From Arthrobacter sp. Leaf141 (lineage in GTDB: Bacteria; Actinomycetota; Actinomycetes; Actinomycetales; Micrococcaceae): a DNA stretch of 64,000 nt. The translations under genes and the position numbers were made by a program. Below, piece by piece: positions 38,242-48,995 of the stretch. Position 1 is the stretch's first letter, and every line of letters starts with the position of its first letter. The notes under the pieces were generated by a model. It was given only the letters and a program-made list of their open reading frames with translations. It made no database searches and was not told the origin of the DNA. The stretch lies in contig NZ_LMOL01000023.1 of NCBI RefSeq assembly GCF_001424565.1, positions 83,137 through 147,136 on the forward strand, given 5' to 3'.

Positions 38242-39261
38242 CTAACTGTTCCCGAAAATGTCCTGGTACGCCGTCGCCAGACGCAGCGGATCATGGACGG
38301 GCCGGCGTCCCGACGCCCCTACTTTACCCAAGACCACCTCGGCACCGATCATGCCGGCTGCTTTCTCGAACTCCTTCCGGTCCGGGACGGACGCCGGATC
38401 GGCCAGGACAACGTCCACGCTGAAGTCCGGGGCGTAACGCCGCAGCACGTGCAGGTGGTCCGCCGCACTCATGCCGGAGGTCTCCTTGGTGTCTGTGGCG
38501 AGGTTCATGGTGAGGCAGCGTTTTGCCGGCGTGTCGCAGAGGGCCTGCCGCATTTCGGGGAGCAGCAGGTGCGGCAGCACGGACGTGTACCAGGACCCCG
38601 GGCCCAGGATGACCCAGTCCGCCAGCTCAATGGCCGTAAGGGCCTCCACGCAGGCCGGTGCGTCCACGGGCAGCAGCCGGACCTGTTCCAGGGAACCTGC
38701 CACGGCGCAGCGGGCCTGGCCGCGGACGGTGTTGAGGGCCGTCTCGCCGTTCGGCGCGGTCACCCGGACATCACCTTCTATGGTGAGCGGAACGGTGGAC
38801 ATGGGCAGCACCTGGCCGCGGGCGCCCAGCAGGGCGCCTGCCCAGGTGAGTCCGGCCACGGCATCGCCCAGCAGTTCCCAAAGAGTCACAATCAGCAGGT
38901 TGCCCATGGCGTGCTCGTCCAGGGAGCCGCCGGTGCCTTTGCCGGGCTGGAACCGGTGCTGCATCACGTCCCGCCAGGTCCGGCCCCAGTCGGTGTCGTC
39001 GCACAGCGCGGACAGGGCCATCCGCAGGTCTCCCGGCGGGAGGACACCGTACTCTTCACGCAGGCGCCCGGAAGACCCGCCGTCGTCCGCCACCGTGACG
39101 ATCGCCGTCAGTTCCGAGGTGAGCAGGCGTAAGGCGGACAGGGAGGCTGACAGCCCGTGCCCACCCCCCAGCGCCACCACGTTGGGCCCCTTGTCCTGCT
39201 GGGCTGCGGCCGAGCCGGCAGGGACGGGGACAAGCGGCAGTGCGCCCGTGAACAGTGCCAT
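38242..39261 (-). CDS. yvcK: YvcK/CofD-like protein (gluconeogenesis factor)
   Basis: A 339-residue protein of the YvcK family, which binds UDP-sugars and affects cell-wall and carbon metabolism in other bacteria. VVALGGGHGLSASLSALR is near residues 28-45, with VADDGGSSGRLR, GTGGSLDEHAMGNL and ILGPGSWYTSVLPHLL following. It carries an N-terminal extension of about 25 residues before the fold. It overlaps the rapZ stop codon by one base. Confidence 0.92.
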   Translation of the reverse strand: MALFTGALPLVPVPAGSAAAQQDKGPNVVALGGGHGLSASLSALRLLTSELTAIVTVADDGGSSGRLREEYGVLPPGDLRMALSALCDDTDWGRTWRDVMQHRFQPGKGTGGSLDEHAMGNLLIVTLWELLGDAVAGLTWAGALLGARGQVLPMSTVPLTIEGDVRVTAPNGETALNTVRGQARCAVAGSLEQVRLLPVDAPACVEALTAIELADWVILGPGSWYTSVLPHLLLPEMRQALCDTPAKRCLTMNLATDTKETSGMSAADHLHVLRRYAPDFSVDVVLADPASVPDRKEFEKAAGMIGAEVVLGKVGASGRRPVHDPLRLATAYQDIFGNS

Positions 39262-40184
39262 TACTCGCGGCCCAGGTCCCGGTGGGTGGTGGTCACCGTG
39301 ACCCTGGGGTATTGCGCAAGTTTTTTGGAAAGCTCCACGGCGACAGCGACGGAGCGGTGCTTGCCGCCCGTGCAGCCCACGGCGATGGTGGCGTAGTGCT
39401 TGTTTTCGCGGCGGTAACCGTCCAGGACAGGCTCGAGGGCCATCACGTAGCGGTCCACGAAGTTCTTGACGCCTTCCGCTTCGAGGACGTAATCGCTGAC
39501 GCCCTGGTCCAGGCCGGTCAGCGGACGCAGCTGCGGGACCCAGTGCGGGTTGGGGATGAACCGGACGTCGGCCACGTAGTTGGAGTCCACCGGCAGGCCG
39601 TACTTGAAGCCGAAACTCATCACATTCAGGCGCAGCGCCACCGGACCGGTCTCGCTGAAGAGTTCAGTGATGGCCGTGGCCAGGCCGTGCACGTTGTAAC
39701 CGCTGGTATCCAGTACGACGTCGGAGCTGTCGCGCAGTTCCTGCAGCAGCTCCCGTTCGGCGGCAATACCATCAAGGATCCGGCCGCCGCCCTGCAACGG
39801 ATGCGGCCGGCGGCCCTGTTCAAACCTGCGGACCAGGACGTTGTCGCTGGCATCAAGGAACAGGACGCGGAAGGCCACCCCGCTGGCGGCCAGTGCCCCC
39901 AGCGCGGCCCGGATATCCGCAAACAGGCCCTTGCTGCGGACATCGATCACCACGGCCAGCCGCGGGATGGACTGCGGGGCGTGCGAGACCAGTTCGGCCA
40001 GGGTTCCAAGCATCTGCGGCGGAAGGTTTTCCACCACGTACCAGCCGTGGTCCTCAAGTGCGTCAGCTGCGGTGCTCCGGCCCGCGCCGGACATCCCCGT
40101 GACCACCAGCAGCTCCGCTTCAAGCGGCTTGACGGGCTGCAGCCCCTCGTCCCCCGCTCCGGATTCCGCTGTTGTGTCTGCCAT
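39261..40184 (-). CDS. rapZ: RNase adapter RapZ / nucleotide-binding protein
   Basis: A 307-residue RapZ/YvcJ-family P-loop protein. The Walker A variant GMSGAGRST is near residues 30-38. The C-terminal domain has [17 protein letters not shown] and [14 protein letters not shown], which bind sRNA or small ligands in other species. It lies 72 bases after uvrC and overlaps yvcK. The RNA-adapter role known in E. coli is not assured here. Confidence 0.93.
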   Translation of the reverse strand: MADTTAESGAGDEGLQPVKPLEAELLVVTGMSGAGRSTAADALEDHGWYVVENLPPQMLGTLAELVSHAPQSIPRLAVVIDVRSKGLFADIRAALGALAASGVAFRVLFLDASDNVLVRRFEQGRRPHPLQGGGRILDGIAAERELLQELRDSSDVVLDTSGYNVHGLATAITELFSETGPVALRLNVMSFGFKYGLPVDSNYVADVRFIPNPHWVPQLRPLTGLDQGVSDYVLEAEGVKNFVDRYVMALEPVLDGYRRENKHYATIAVGCTGGKHRSVAVAVELSKKLAQYPRVTVTTTHRDLGRE

Positions 40185-40256
40185 GAGGTCCGCCCCGTTC
40201 CTGTAGTTATCACGTGGGGCGGCCGCCGCGGCGGAAACCCCCGGACTTTACCCTAG

Positions 40257-42314
40257 CTAAGTTTCGAGGATTTCGCCGGTGGTCATGTTGATGGCGGGCA
40301 GGTCCGGAGCCTCAGTGCCGCCGGCCGCAAAGTGGGCCATGATGGCACCGGCCAGGGCCGGGCCAACCCCGTTCGCTCCGGTCAGTTCAGCGGCCGTCGC
40401 GGCCTTGATGGCCTTGACGGACCCGAAGTGGGCCAGCAGGGCCTTGCGTTTGGCGGCACCAAGGCCCGGAACGGCGTCCAGGGCGGACACCGTCATCGCC
40501 TTTCCCCGCTTTTGCCGGTGGAAGGTGATGGCGAACCGGTGCGCCTCGTCGCGGATCCGCTGCAGGAGGTACAGGCCCTGCGAGGTCCGGGGCAGGATCA
40601 CCGGGAAGTCACTGTCCGGCAGCCACACCTCTTCAAGCCGCTTGGCCAGGCCCACCACGTACACGTCGTCGACGCCGAGGTCAGCGAGGGCGCGCGCGGC
40701 GGCGTTGACCTGGGGCTTGCCACCATCCACCACCACCAGGTTGGGCGGGTAGGCGAATTTGCTCCGCGGGGCGGGGGTGGTGGAGTCGTCCACTGTGGTG
40801 GTGGTTTCCGGGGCGTGTTCCGTGCCGGCCGCTTCCGTGCCGGCCGCTTCCTCGCCGGCAGCCGGTGCCGGGACGGCCGCCGCGGCCAGGGCCGCCTCGG
40901 TGACCTGGGCTGTTTTGTCCTGGAGGTAGTAGCGGAAGCGGCGCGTCAGGACGTCGTGCATGGCGGCCGTATCGTCGGAGGCCGCGGGGCCGGTGATGGC
41001 GAACTTGCGGTAGTCCGACTTTTTGGGCAGGCCGTCCTCCACCACCACCATGGAGGCCACCACGTTGGTGCCCTGGACGTGCGAGACGTCGTAGCATTCG
41101 ATCCGCAGCAGGGCCACGGGCAGGTCCAGGGCTTCCTGGAGTTCCTGCAGGGCCTGCGACCGGACGGTGAGGTCACCGGCCCGGCGGGTTTTGTGCAGCC
41201 GCAGGGCATGTTCGGCGTTTTCCCGCACGGTGGACATCAGGGCTGCCTTGTCCCCGCGCTGCGGCACCCGGATGTCCACCTTGGCGCCGCGGATCCCGGC
41301 CAGCCATTCAGTCAGGTCACCGGCATTGCTGGGTTCCACGGGGACCAGGACTTCGCGGGGCAGCCGGCCATGGGTGTCGCCTTCCTCGCCGTAGACCTGC
41401 TGCAGCAGGTGCTCCACGAGGTCGGGGGTGCTGAAATCCTCCACCTTTTCCACCACCCAGCCGCGCTGGCCGCGGATGCGTCCGCCGCGGACGTGGAAGA
41501 CCTGCACGGCGGCTTCCAGTTCGTCCTCGTGCAGGGCGAAGATATCGGCGTCCGTCTCCTCCGCCAGTACCACGGCGTTGCGCTCAAAGACCTTCCGGAG
41601 GGCGGTGATGTCGTCGCGGAGCCGTGCTGCGTGTTCGTAGTCCAGCTCCGCCACTGCGGCCTGCATCTGCTTTTCCAGCTTGGCCGTGAACCGTTTCGCT
41701 TCGCCGCCCATAAACGCGCAGAAGTCCTCGGCCAGCGCGCGGTGGTCTTGCGGTGAAATCCTGCCCACGCACGGCGCCGAGCACTTGTCGATGTAGCCCA
41801 GCAGGCAGGGCCGGCCACTGGCTTCGGCGCGCTTGAAGACGCCTGCGCTGCAGCTCCTGACGGGGAAGACCCGCAGCAAAGTGTCCATGGTTTCCCGGAT
41901 GGCACCGGCGGTGTAGGGACCGAAATACCGGGTCCCTTTGCGTTTGTCGCCGCGCAGCACCTGGACGCGGGGATACTTCTCGCTGAGGGTGACAGCCAGG
42001 TACGGGTAGGTTTTGTCGTCCCGGAACACCACGTTGAAGCGGGGCTTGAATTCCTTGATCCAGGTGAACTCGAGCTGCAGCGATTCGAGCTCGCTGCCCA
42101 CCACCGTCCATTCGACGCTGCTGGCGGCATGGACCATGGCGTAGGTCTTGGCCGGCAGGCCCGCCGGGTTGGCAAAGTACGAGTTCAAGCGTGAGCGGAG
42201 GTTCTTGGCTTTGCCAACGTAGATGACCCTGCCGTGCGGATCGCGGAACCGGTAGACACCGGGGTTTATGGGGATTTCTCCCGTCCGGGGCCTGTAACTT
42301 GCTGGATTTGCCAC
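40257..42314 (-). CDS. uvrC: Excinuclease ABC subunit C
   Basis: A 685-residue nuclease that makes both incisions in nucleotide excision repair. The GIY-YIG domain is at about residues 15-95 ([19 protein letters not shown]), then a UVR domain, the RNase H-like nuclease half, and C-terminal HhH motifs ([17 protein letters not shown]). An Ala/Glu/Thr-rich low-complexity insert occupies about residues 470-517, between conserved nuclease segments. The GTG start lies six bases after a TAGACT -10, fitting a leaderless mRNA. Confidence 0.95.
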   Translation of the reverse strand: MANPASYRPRTGEIPINPGVYRFRDPHGRVIYVGKAKNLRSRLNSYFANPAGLPAKTYAMVHAASSVEWTVVGSELESLQLEFTWIKEFKPRFNVVFRDDKTYPYLAVTLSEKYPRVQVLRGDKRKGTRYFGPYTAGAIRETMDTLLRVFPVRSCSAGVFKRAEASGRPCLLGYIDKCSAPCVGRISPQDHRALAEDFCAFMGGEAKRFTAKLEKQMQAAVAELDYEHAARLRDDITALRKVFERNAVVLAEETDADIFALHEDELEAAVQVFHVRGGRIRGQRGWVVEKVEDFSTPDLVEHLLQQVYGEEGDTHGRLPREVLVPVEPSNAGDLTEWLAGIRGAKVDIRVPQRGDKAALMSTVRENAEHALRLHKTRRAGDLTVRSQALQELQEALDLPVALLRIECYDVSHVQGTNVVASMVVVEDGLPKKSDYRKFAITGPAASDDTAAMHDVLTRRFRYYLQDKTAQVTEAALAAAAVPAPAAGEEAAGTEAAGTEHAPETTTTVDDSTTPAPRSKFAYPPNLVVVDGGKPQVNAAARALADLGVDDVYVVGLAKRLEEVWLPDSDFPVILPRTSQGLYLLQRIRDEAHRFAITFHRQKRGKAMTVSALDAVPGLGAAKRKALLAHFGSVKAIKAATAAELTGANGVGPALAGAIMAHFAAGGTEAPDLPAINMTTGEILET

Positions 42315-42320
42315 CTGTCC

Positions 42321-42326
42321 AGTCTA
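42321..42326 (-). promoter_or_regulatory. -10 hexamer of uvrC (leaderless)
   Basis: Minus-strand TAGACT is followed by six bases and the GTG start of uvrC. Confidence 0.5.
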
Positions 42327-42373
42327 CTGAGGCCCGGCGGGTGCCGGGGACACCGCCGTGCCCCCGGGCAGGC

Positions 42374-43042
42374 TTACTCGGCGATCTTGCTCTGGTTGTA
42401 GCTGGTGGAGCGTTCCTGTCCGCTGAGTTCGGCGATGGCGTCCATGATCCGGTCCGTGACCTGGCGGCGGGCCGGCAAAGAGTGGTCCGGGCCGGTTTTA
42501 TCGAAGTACAGCGGCTCCCCCACCTTCATGGTGAAATGCTGGGGCCGGACACCCTTCTCCCCGGCGCGCTGCAGGTTCTCGGTGCCGATCAGGCCCACCG
42601 GGATCACGGGTGCACCGGTGGTCAGCGCCAGCCAGCCCACACCGGTGCGGCCGCGGTACAGGATGCCGTCGCGGGAGCGGGTGCCCTCCGGGTAGATGCC
42701 GATGCCTTTGCCGGCCTCCAGGATGTCCATCAGCGTTTTGAGGGCCTGGACGCTGGCTGCCTGCTCCCCGCGTTCCACGGGAATGGACCCGACGGATTCG
42801 AAAAAGGCCTTCATCACGCGGCCCTTGACGCCCCGCGTGGTGAAGTACTCGGCCTTGGCGAAAAATGCGACGGGCCGGGGCATCAGGGCCTGGACAATAA
42901 CGCTGTCGAAGAAGGACAGGTGGTTCGGCGCCACGATGAACGGCCCGTCAGTGGGCACGTTTTCGAGCCCGATGACGGTGGGCCGGCAGGAGCCGCCGAT
43001 CAGGGTGCGGGTGGTCCAGCGGACGGCGTCAAACATTTCCAT
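42374..43042 (-). CDS. plsC: 1-acyl-sn-glycerol-3-phosphate acyltransferase-like protein
   Basis: A 222-residue PlsC-family acyltransferase that would acylate lysophosphatidic acid or a related glycerolipid at the membrane. The catalytic motif NHLSFFD is near residues 40-46, followed by the FAKAEYF region and the substrate motif YPEGTRSRDG. Only weak hydrophobic segments are present. Its ATG overlaps the end of the HAD phosphatase gene by 14 bases. Confidence 0.87.
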   Translation of the reverse strand: MEMFDAVRWTTRTLIGGSCRPTVIGLENVPTDGPFIVAPNHLSFFDSVIVQALMPRPVAFFAKAEYFTTRGVKGRVMKAFFESVGSIPVERGEQAASVQALKTLMDILEAGKGIGIYPEGTRSRDGILYRGRTGVGWLALTTGAPVIPVGLIGTENLQRAGEKGVRPQHFTMKVGEPLYFDKTGPDHSLPARRQVTDRIMDAIAELSGQERSTSYNQSKIAE

Positions 43043-43745
43043 CGTTGGTCACCTCACTCATGGCGGCGGAGTGGATGGACTCGAGGCGGTCGACGGCGGC
43101 GGCCAGGGCGTCGGCGTCCTGCACCACGGTCACTGCCCCGGCAAGGTCCAGCTCGCCGTCGGGCGCGAATCCCCAGGCAACACCGATGCAGTCAAGGCCG
43201 TTGGCGATGGCACCGGCGACGTCCTGCGCCCGGTCCCCCACCATGATGGCGTGGTGCGTGCCCAGGTCAGCCAAGGCAGCCGCGATGATTTCGGTTTTGC
43301 CCAGCGGGACCCCGGCCACAGCCGTTTCGTCATCCGCGGAACCGTGGATGCCCTTGAAGTACCCGTCCAGGCCATGGTGCGCCAGCACGGTGCGCGCCAG
43401 CCCCTGCGGCTTCTGGGTTGCCACTGCCACCGGCCGGCCGGCGGCCGCGTAGGCGCCCAGCAGCTCCCGGACCCCCGGGTAGACCCGGCCCTGGCCGATG
43501 CCCGTGGCCACGTAGTACTGCCGGTACCGGGTGATCACCTGGTCCAGCAGGTGTTCGGGTACGCCGGCTACGTTCAGCAGGGAATCACTGAGCTTGGGGC
43601 CGATCATGGCCTCCAGCAGGTCCTGGGCCGGGACCGGAAGTCCCAGCCCGCCCAGGGCGGCGGCAATTCCGTCGGTGATGCCGCCGGCCGGATCGACAAG
43701 AGTGCCGTCCAGGTCAAAGATCACGGGCACTGTTGTTTGAGTCAC
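43029..43745 (-). CDS. HAD-superfamily phosphatase (phosphoglycolate phosphatase-like)
   Basis: A 238-residue HAD hydrolase. Motif I FDLDGTLVD is at about residues 10-18, with a helical cap domain after it. Motif II is in VAVATQKPQ, the motif III Lys in GKTEI, and motif IV is VGDRAQDVAGAIA. Closest in style to phosphoglycolate phosphatase or pyrophosphatase PpaX; the substrate is not certain. GTG start; coupled to the downstream acyltransferase. Confidence 0.83.
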   Translation of the reverse strand: MTQTTVPVIFDLDGTLVDPAGGITDGIAAALGGLGLPVPAQDLLEAMIGPKLSDSLLNVAGVPEHLLDQVITRYRQYYVATGIGQGRVYPGVRELLGAYAAAGRPVAVATQKPQGLARTVLAHHGLDGYFKGIHGSADDETAVAGVPLGKTEIIAAALADLGTHHAIMVGDRAQDVAGAIANGLDCIGVAWGFAPDGELDLAGAVTVVQDADALAAAVDRLESIHSAAMSEVTNDGNV

Positions 43746-43814
43746 CGGGTTAGTTTCTCACGACAGCACTCATGCCTGAAACTCCCATGCCGATACCGGA
43801 ATACTTCCGCCGGA

Positions 43815-46739
43815 TCAGCCGAGGATTTCCGCCAGGAACGCCGCTGTGTGGCTGGTGGTCGATTTGGCCACCTGCTCGGGTGTTCCGGTGGCCACAATCT
43901 GGCCGCCGCCGGAACCGCCGTCGGGCCCCAGGTCAACCACCCAGTCGGCACTCTTGATGACGTCCAGGTTGTGCTCGATGGTGATCACGGTGTTGCCCTT
44001 GTCCACCAGTCCCTGCAGGACCATCAGCAGTTTCCTGATGTCCTCGAAGTGCAGGCCGGTGGTGGGCTCGTCCAGGACGTAGATGCTTCGGCCGTTGGAC
44101 CGCTTCTGCAGCTCCGCGGCAAGCTTGACGCGCTGCGCCTCGCCGCCGGACAGTGTGGTGGCAGGCTGACCCAGCCGCACGTAGCCCAGGCCCACGTCCA
44201 CCAGGGTGCTCAGGTGCCGGGCGATGGGTGTGAACGCCGCGAAGAACTCGGCGCCTTCCTCGATGGGCATGTTCAGGACATCGGCGATGGTTTTGCCCTT
44301 GTAGTGGACTTCCAGGGTTTCCCGGTTGTACCGGGCTCCGTGGCAGACCTCGCAGGGGACGTAGACGTCCGGCAGGAAGTTCATTTCGATTTTCAGGGTG
44401 CCGTCACCCGAGCACGCTTCGCAGCGGCCGCCCTTGACGTTGAAGGAGAACCGGCCGGGAAGGTAGCCGCGGACCTTGGCCTCAGTGGTCTCGGCGAAAA
44501 GCTTGCGGATGTTGTCGAACACGCCGGTGTAGGTGGCGGGGTTGGAGCGCGGGGTGCGGCCGATGGGGCTTTGGTCCACGTGGACCACCTTGTCCAGGTG
44601 CTCAAGTCCCTGGACGCTCTTGTGCCGGCCGGCCACCTGCTTGGCGCCGTTGAGCTTGTTGGCCAGCACCTTGTAGAGGATCTCGTTGACCAGGGTGGAC
44701 TTGCCGGAGCCGCTGACCCCGGTCACGGCCGTGAAGAGGCCCAGCGGGAAGGCCGCGTCCACGTTGATGAGGTTGTTCTCGCGGGCGCCCACCACCTTGA
44801 GTTCCCGCTTGCGGTCATACTTGCGGCGCTTTTTGGGTACGTCGATCTTTTTTCGGCCGGAGAGGTAATCGCCGGTCAGGGACTCGGTGTTGGCCAGCAG
44901 GTCCTGGTAGGAACCCGAATGGACCACCTGGCCGCCGTGCTCCCCGGCGCCGGGCCCGATGTCCACGATCCAGTCGGCCACGTGGATGGTGTCCTCATCG
45001 TGTTCCACCACGATCAGGGTGTTGCCCATGTCGCGGAGCCTCGTGAGGGTGTCGATCAGGCGGCGGTTATCGCGCTGGTGCAGCCCGATGGAGGGTTCAT
45101 CCAGGACGTAGAGGACACCCACCAGGCCGGAACCGATCTGCGTGGCCAGCCGGATGCGCTGCGCTTCGCCGCCGGACAGCGTGGCGGAGGGCCGCTCCAG
45201 GTTCAGGTACTCCAGGCCGACGTCCAGGAGGAAGGTCAGGCGTGCCTGGATCTCCTTCAGCACCTGGTGTGCGATCTGGGCTTCGCGGCCGGTCAGCACC
45301 AGGTTGTTCAGGAACTCGGAGCAGTCCCGCATGGGAAGGGCCGCCACTTCGGCAATGGACTTGCCGTTGATCAGCACCGACAGCGACGCCGGGTTGAGGC
45401 GGGCGCCGTTGCAGGCGGGGCAGGGGATCTGCCGCATGTATTCCTCGTAGCGGTCCCGGGCCCAGTCCGAATCCGTCTCACCGTGCTTGCGGTGGACGTA
45501 CTGGATGGCACCTTCAAAGCCGGTGCTGTATTTCCGTTCGCGGCCGAACCTGTTTTTGTACTGCACCACCACTTTGTGGTCCTTGCCGTGCAGGACCGTC
45601 TGGCGGACGTCCTTGCCAAGCTTTTCCCAGGGGGTGGTCATGGAGAACCCGAGTTCCGTGGACAGGCCTTCGAGCAGCCGGTTCCAGTATTCGGTGGTGG
45701 CGGTGCCCAGCGACCAGGGCGCGATGGCACCTTCAGAGAGGGACAGTTCGCCGTTGGGGACGATCAGTTCCTCGTCCACTTCAAGCCGGGTGCCGATGCC
45801 ACTGCAGGCTGCGCAGGCGCCGAAGGGGTTGTTGAAGGAGAACGACCGCGGCTCGATCTCGTCGATGGCCAGCGGGTGCTCATTGGGGCAGGCGAGGTGT
45901 TCGGAGAAGGCACGGATCCGGGCGGGATCATCGGCCTCCAGGTTCACGAACTCCGCCAGGACACGGCCTTCGGCGAGGCCCAGGGCGGTTTCCACGGAGT
46001 CGGTGAGCCGCTGGCTGATGCCATCCTTGACCACCAGCCGGTCCACCACCACCTCGATGGTGTGCTTGTACTGCTTGCCGAGTTTGGGCGGTTCGCTGAG
46101 CTGGATGAGTTCACCGTCAACGCGGGCCCTGGAGTAGCCCTTGGCCGTCAGCTCCTTGAACAGGTCAACAAACTCGCCCTTGCGTCCGCGGACCACCGGC
46201 GCCAGGACCTGGAACCGGGTGCCTTCGTCCAGCTCCAGGAGCTGGTCAACAATCTGCTGCGGCGTCTGCTTGGCTACAGGCTCGCCGCAGACGGGGCAGT
46301 GCGGGCGGCCTACGCGGGCCCAGAGGAGGCGCATGTAGTCGTAGATTTCGGTAATGGTGCCCACCGTGGAACGCGGGTTCTTGCTGGTGGACTTCTGGTC
46401 GATGGAGACCGCCGGGGACAGCCCCTCGATGAAGTCGACGTCAGGTTTGTCCACCTGGCCCAGGAACTGGCGTGCGTAGGCGGACAGCGATTCCACGTAG
46501 CGCCGCTGGCCCTCGGCGAAGATGGTGTCGAACGCCAGGGACGATTTGCCGGATCCGGACAGCCCGGTGAACACGATCATGGCGTCGCGGGGAAGGTCAA
46601 GGTCCACGTTGCGAAGGTTGTGTTCCCGGGCGCCCTTCACCACCAGGCGGGAAAGGTCCGGCCGCTGCACGGAGGCAGCAGGGACGACGGCGGTGGAATC
46701 GTTGGGGACGGCTGTTTCTTCAGCTACGGCTTTAGGCAC
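43815..46739 (-). CDS. uvrA: Excinuclease ABC subunit A
   Basis: A 974-residue damage-recognition ATPase. Two ABC modules are interrupted by zinc fingers: GLSGSGKSS near residue 59, CPVCGEPV and CSACSGIG in the first half, then [12 protein letters not shown] and a finger with CEACSGDG and CEVCHG in the second. Both signature motifs (LSGGEAQR) are present. It starts with a GTG six bases after a TAGCAT -10 that is overlapped upstream by a LexA-like palindrome, so SOS control is likely. Confidence 0.97.
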   Translation of the reverse strand: MPKAVAEETAVPNDSTAVVPAASVQRPDLSRLVVKGAREHNLRNVDLDLPRDAMIVFTGLSGSGKSSLAFDTIFAEGQRRYVESLSAYARQFLGQVDKPDVDFIEGLSPAVSIDQKSTSKNPRSTVGTITEIYDYMRLLWARVGRPHCPVCGEPVAKQTPQQIVDQLLELDEGTRFQVLAPVVRGRKGEFVDLFKELTAKGYSRARVDGELIQLSEPPKLGKQYKHTIEVVVDRLVVKDGISQRLTDSVETALGLAEGRVLAEFVNLEADDPARIRAFSEHLACPNEHPLAIDEIEPRSFSFNNPFGACAACSGIGTRLEVDEELIVPNGELSLSEGAIAPWSLGTATTEYWNRLLEGLSTELGFSMTTPWEKLGKDVRQTVLHGKDHKVVVQYKNRFGRERKYSTGFEGAIQYVHRKHGETDSDWARDRYEEYMRQIPCPACNGARLNPASLSVLINGKSIAEVAALPMRDCSEFLNNLVLTGREAQIAHQVLKEIQARLTFLLDVGLEYLNLERPSATLSGGEAQRIRLATQIGSGLVGVLYVLDEPSIGLHQRDNRRLIDTLTRLRDMGNTLIVVEHDEDTIHVADWIVDIGPGAGEHGGQVVHSGSYQDLLANTESLTGDYLSGRKKIDVPKKRRKYDRKRELKVVGARENNLINVDAAFPLGLFTAVTGVSGSGKSTLVNEILYKVLANKLNGAKQVAGRHKSVQGLEHLDKVVHVDQSPIGRTPRSNPATYTGVFDNIRKLFAETTEAKVRGYLPGRFSFNVKGGRCEACSGDGTLKIEMNFLPDVYVPCEVCHGARYNRETLEVHYKGKTIADVLNMPIEEGAEFFAAFTPIARHLSTLVDVGLGYVRLGQPATTLSGGEAQRVKLAAELQKRSNGRSIYVLDEPTTGLHFEDIRKLLMVLQGLVDKGNTVITIEHNLDVIKSADWVVDLGPDGGSGGGQIVATGTPEQVAKSTTSHTAAFLAEILG

Positions 46740-46745
46740 TTACCA

Positions 46746-46751
46746 ATGCTA
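46746..46751 (-). promoter_or_regulatory. -10 hexamer of uvrA (leaderless)
   Basis: Minus-strand TAGCAT is followed by six bases and the GTG start of uvrA. Confidence 0.55.
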
Positions 46752-46752
46752 A

Positions 46753-46768
46753 TCGAAAACTTCTTCGA
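46753..46768. promoter_or_regulatory. LexA (SOS) box candidate at uvrA
   Basis: TCGAAAACTTCTTCGA has perfect TCGAA/TTCGA arms spaced by six bases and differs from the actinobacterial SOS consensus TCGAAC-N4-GTTCGA at two positions. It lies directly upstream of the uvrA -10, where a repressor would block polymerase. Confidence 0.6.
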
Positions 46769-46788
46769 ATATCCACGTGATGCTGCGC

Positions 46789-47169
46789 TCACCCGGCGTC
46801 GTAGGCCGCCGCCAGCAGCTTCACGGCCTCCGCGAAAGTGGCGCCCTGGCTCCTGGCAGCAGCTGCGTAGGCTGCGGCTGCGGCGGACAGTCCGCCCAGG
46901 CGTTCGTCCGGCGCGCACACCACGGTGCCGTTCCGCCCCCGGGTGGCCACCACACCGGCCGACTCCAGCTCCTTGTAGGCCCTGGCCACGGTGTGCGGTG
47001 CCACGTCCAGGGCGCTTGCCAGTGCACGGACGGCGGGCAGCCTGGCCCCGGGCGCCAATGCGCCGTTGTCCACCTGGTGGATGATCTGGAGCCGGAGCTG
47101 GTCGAAGAGCGCCACGGTGCTGGCGGTGTTGGGCAGCCACGTACCGGGAAAGGTGTTGTCGGGACTCAC
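46789..47169 (-). CDS. GntR-family regulator (YtrA-like, short)
   Basis: A 126-residue regulator with an N-terminal winged helix (ARLPAVRALASALDVAPHTVARAYKEL split over about residues 42-68) and only a short helical tail. This matches the YtrA subfamily, which often controls ABC transporter operons. It overlaps the upstream exporter gene by four bases, so it is the last gene of that operon and probably its autoregulator. Confidence 0.87.
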   Translation of the reverse strand: MSPDNTFPGTWLPNTASTVALFDQLRLQIIHQVDNGALAPGARLPAVRALASALDVAPHTVARAYKELESAGVVATRGRNGTVVCAPDERLGGLSAAAAAYAAAARSQGATFAEAVKLLAAAYDAG

Positions 47170-48995
47170 AGCCCGGGCTCCAGGACTCCGGGCCGGATTT
47201 CGCGGGAAGCGAACTGCGCGCGGTAGAGCCCGCTGTAGTAGCTGTTTGCAGCCAGCAGGTCCTCGTGGGTTCCCTGCTCAACAATCCGTCCGTGGTCCAT
47301 GACCAGAATTAGATCAGCGTTCCGGACCGTGGACAAACGGTGGGCAATCACAAAACTGGTCCGGCCGTGCAGCAGCCGCTTCATGGCCTGCCTGATCAGC
47401 AGCTCCGTCCTGGAATCCACGGAACTCGTGGCTTCATCCAGCACCAGGACCTCGCGCCCTGCAAGCTGGGCGCGGGCGATGGTGATCAGCTGGCGCTGGC
47501 CGGTGCTAAGCGGCTCGCCGCCGTTTTCCAGGATCGTGTCGTAACCCTCCGGCAGGGACCTGACGAACCTGTCCACGTGCGCCGCGTCCGCCGCGGCCTG
47601 GATGTCTGCCGGGGCGGCCCCGGGCCGGCCGTAGGCGATGTTTTCGTGGATGCTGCCTGCGAACAGCCAGGCGTCCTGGAGCACCACACCGAACCGCTCC
47701 CGCAGCCTGTCCGGTGGCAGGGTGGCGATGTCAACACCGCCAATGGTGACCCGGCCGGACCCGGGTTCGCTGAACCGCAGCAGCAGGTTGACCACGGTGG
47801 TCTTCCCGGCGCCGGTGTGGCCCACAATGGCCACTGTTTGGCCCGGTTCCACGGTGAAGGCCAGGTTCCGGACGGCCGGCGCAGCGTCCGGGTAGCCGAA
47901 AGTGACGTTCTCGAAGGCGATGCGGCCGTCCGGTACCTTGCGGGCGTTCGGAGGGCGGCCGCTGTCCCGGCGCTGTGCGGGGCCGGGGACTTCGCCGGCG
48001 TCCAGGAGGTCAAAAACGCGGGCGGCGGAGGCGACGCAGGACTGGATGAGGTTCAGGAGGCCGCCGATCTGCCCCACAGGCTGGGTGAAGAGCCGACTGA
48101 ACTGGATGAACGCCTGGATGCCGCCGATGGTCATGGAGCCCGCAATCACCTGGAGCGCACCCACCACTGCCACCGCAATGTAGTTCAGGTTGGAAATTAG
48201 CACCATCAGCGGCTGGACCATTCCGGCCGAGTATTGGGCCCTGGTGGCCGAGCGGGCAAGTTGGTCGTTGCTGCGGCCGAACACCTCGGCGGCGCGGTCC
48301 TGGTACCCGAAGGCCTTGATGACCTCGTGGCCGGAAATGAACTCCTCCACATGGGCGTTCAGCACGCCGGTCTCATTCCATTGCCGGTCAAACTGTGCCT
48401 GGGACCGGCGGGCCACCAGGACGGTGACCAGGGTGGACAGTGGGATGGTGGCCAGGGCGATGACCGCCAGCAGCGGGGAAATCCAGAGCATCATGGCCAG
48501 GGAACCCACCAGCAGCAGGCAGGAGGAAATCAGCTGGGTGAGGAGCTGGTTCAGGGCCTGGGCAATGTTGTCGATGTCGTTGGTTGCCCGGCTCAGCACG
48601 TCGCCGCGGGAGCGGTCAGTGAAGTAGCCGGCCGGCAGCCGGTGCAGCTTGGCCGCGACGGATTCGCGCAGCCCGTACATCAGGCCCTGCACCGAGCGTG
48701 CTGTCAGCGCCCCCTGGATCCAGTTGAAGAGCGAGGCGAAAATGTACATCCCCGCCACCAGCGCCAGCAGCCCGGCCAGCCGGACCTGGTCCAGCCGGCC
48801 GCTCATCAGCCCATCAACCACTGCGTCGGTGGCGTCGCCCAGGAACTTCGGGGCTGCGACGTTGAATCCGGCGAACGCGCAGGTAGCTGCCACGGCGCCC
48901 GCCATCCTCCGCCGGAAGGGCCGCAGCAGGCCCAGCAGCCTGCCCGCGGTGGGCCAGAATCCGGGCTCCTCTCCCCCGCTGCCGCCGGCTGTCAC
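47166..48995 (-). CDS. ABC exporter, consensus half (ATPase/permease)
   Basis: A 609-residue half-exporter: six membrane helices in the first 330 residues, then a nucleotide-binding domain. Walker A GHTGAGKTT, signature LSTGQRQL (a variant of LSGGQ), Walker B VLVLDEATSSVD with the catalytic Glu, and the switch His in IAHRLSTV are present. It likely forms a heterodimer with the gene just upstream, which has the degenerate site. Drug or lipid export is typical of the family; the substrate is unknown. Confidence 0.9.
   Translation of the reverse strand: MTAGGSGGEEPGFWPTAGRLLGLLRPFRRRMAGAVAATCAFAGFNVAAPKFLGDATDAVVDGLMSGRLDQVRLAGLLALVAGMYIFASLFNWIQGALTARSVQGLMYGLRESVAAKLHRLPAGYFTDRSRGDVLSRATNDIDNIAQALNQLLTQLISSCLLLVGSLAMMLWISPLLAVIALATIPLSTLVTVLVARRSQAQFDRQWNETGVLNAHVEEFISGHEVIKAFGYQDRAAEVFGRSNDQLARSATRAQYSAGMVQPLMVLISNLNYIAVAVVGALQVIAGSMTIGGIQAFIQFSRLFTQPVGQIGGLLNLIQSCVASAARVFDLLDAGEVPGPAQRRDSGRPPNARKVPDGRIAFENVTFGYPDAAPAVRNLAFTVEPGQTVAIVGHTGAGKTTVVNLLLRFSEPGSGRVTIGGVDIATLPPDRLRERFGVVLQDAWLFAGSIHENIAYGRPGAAPADIQAAADAAHVDRFVRSLPEGYDTILENGGEPLSTGQRQLITIARAQLAGREVLVLDEATSSVDSRTELLIRQAMKRLLHGRTSFVIAHRLSTVRNADLILVMDHGRIVEQGTHEDLLAANSYYSGLYRAQFASREIRPGVLEPGL

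Noticed and set aside
42696..47084. A 1462-codon open frame on the plus strand
   Set aside because: It is antisense to plsC, the HAD gene and uvrA, all clearly real on the minus strand. Its translation has no domain or motif; long stop-free antisense frames are expected in GC-rich coding DNA.
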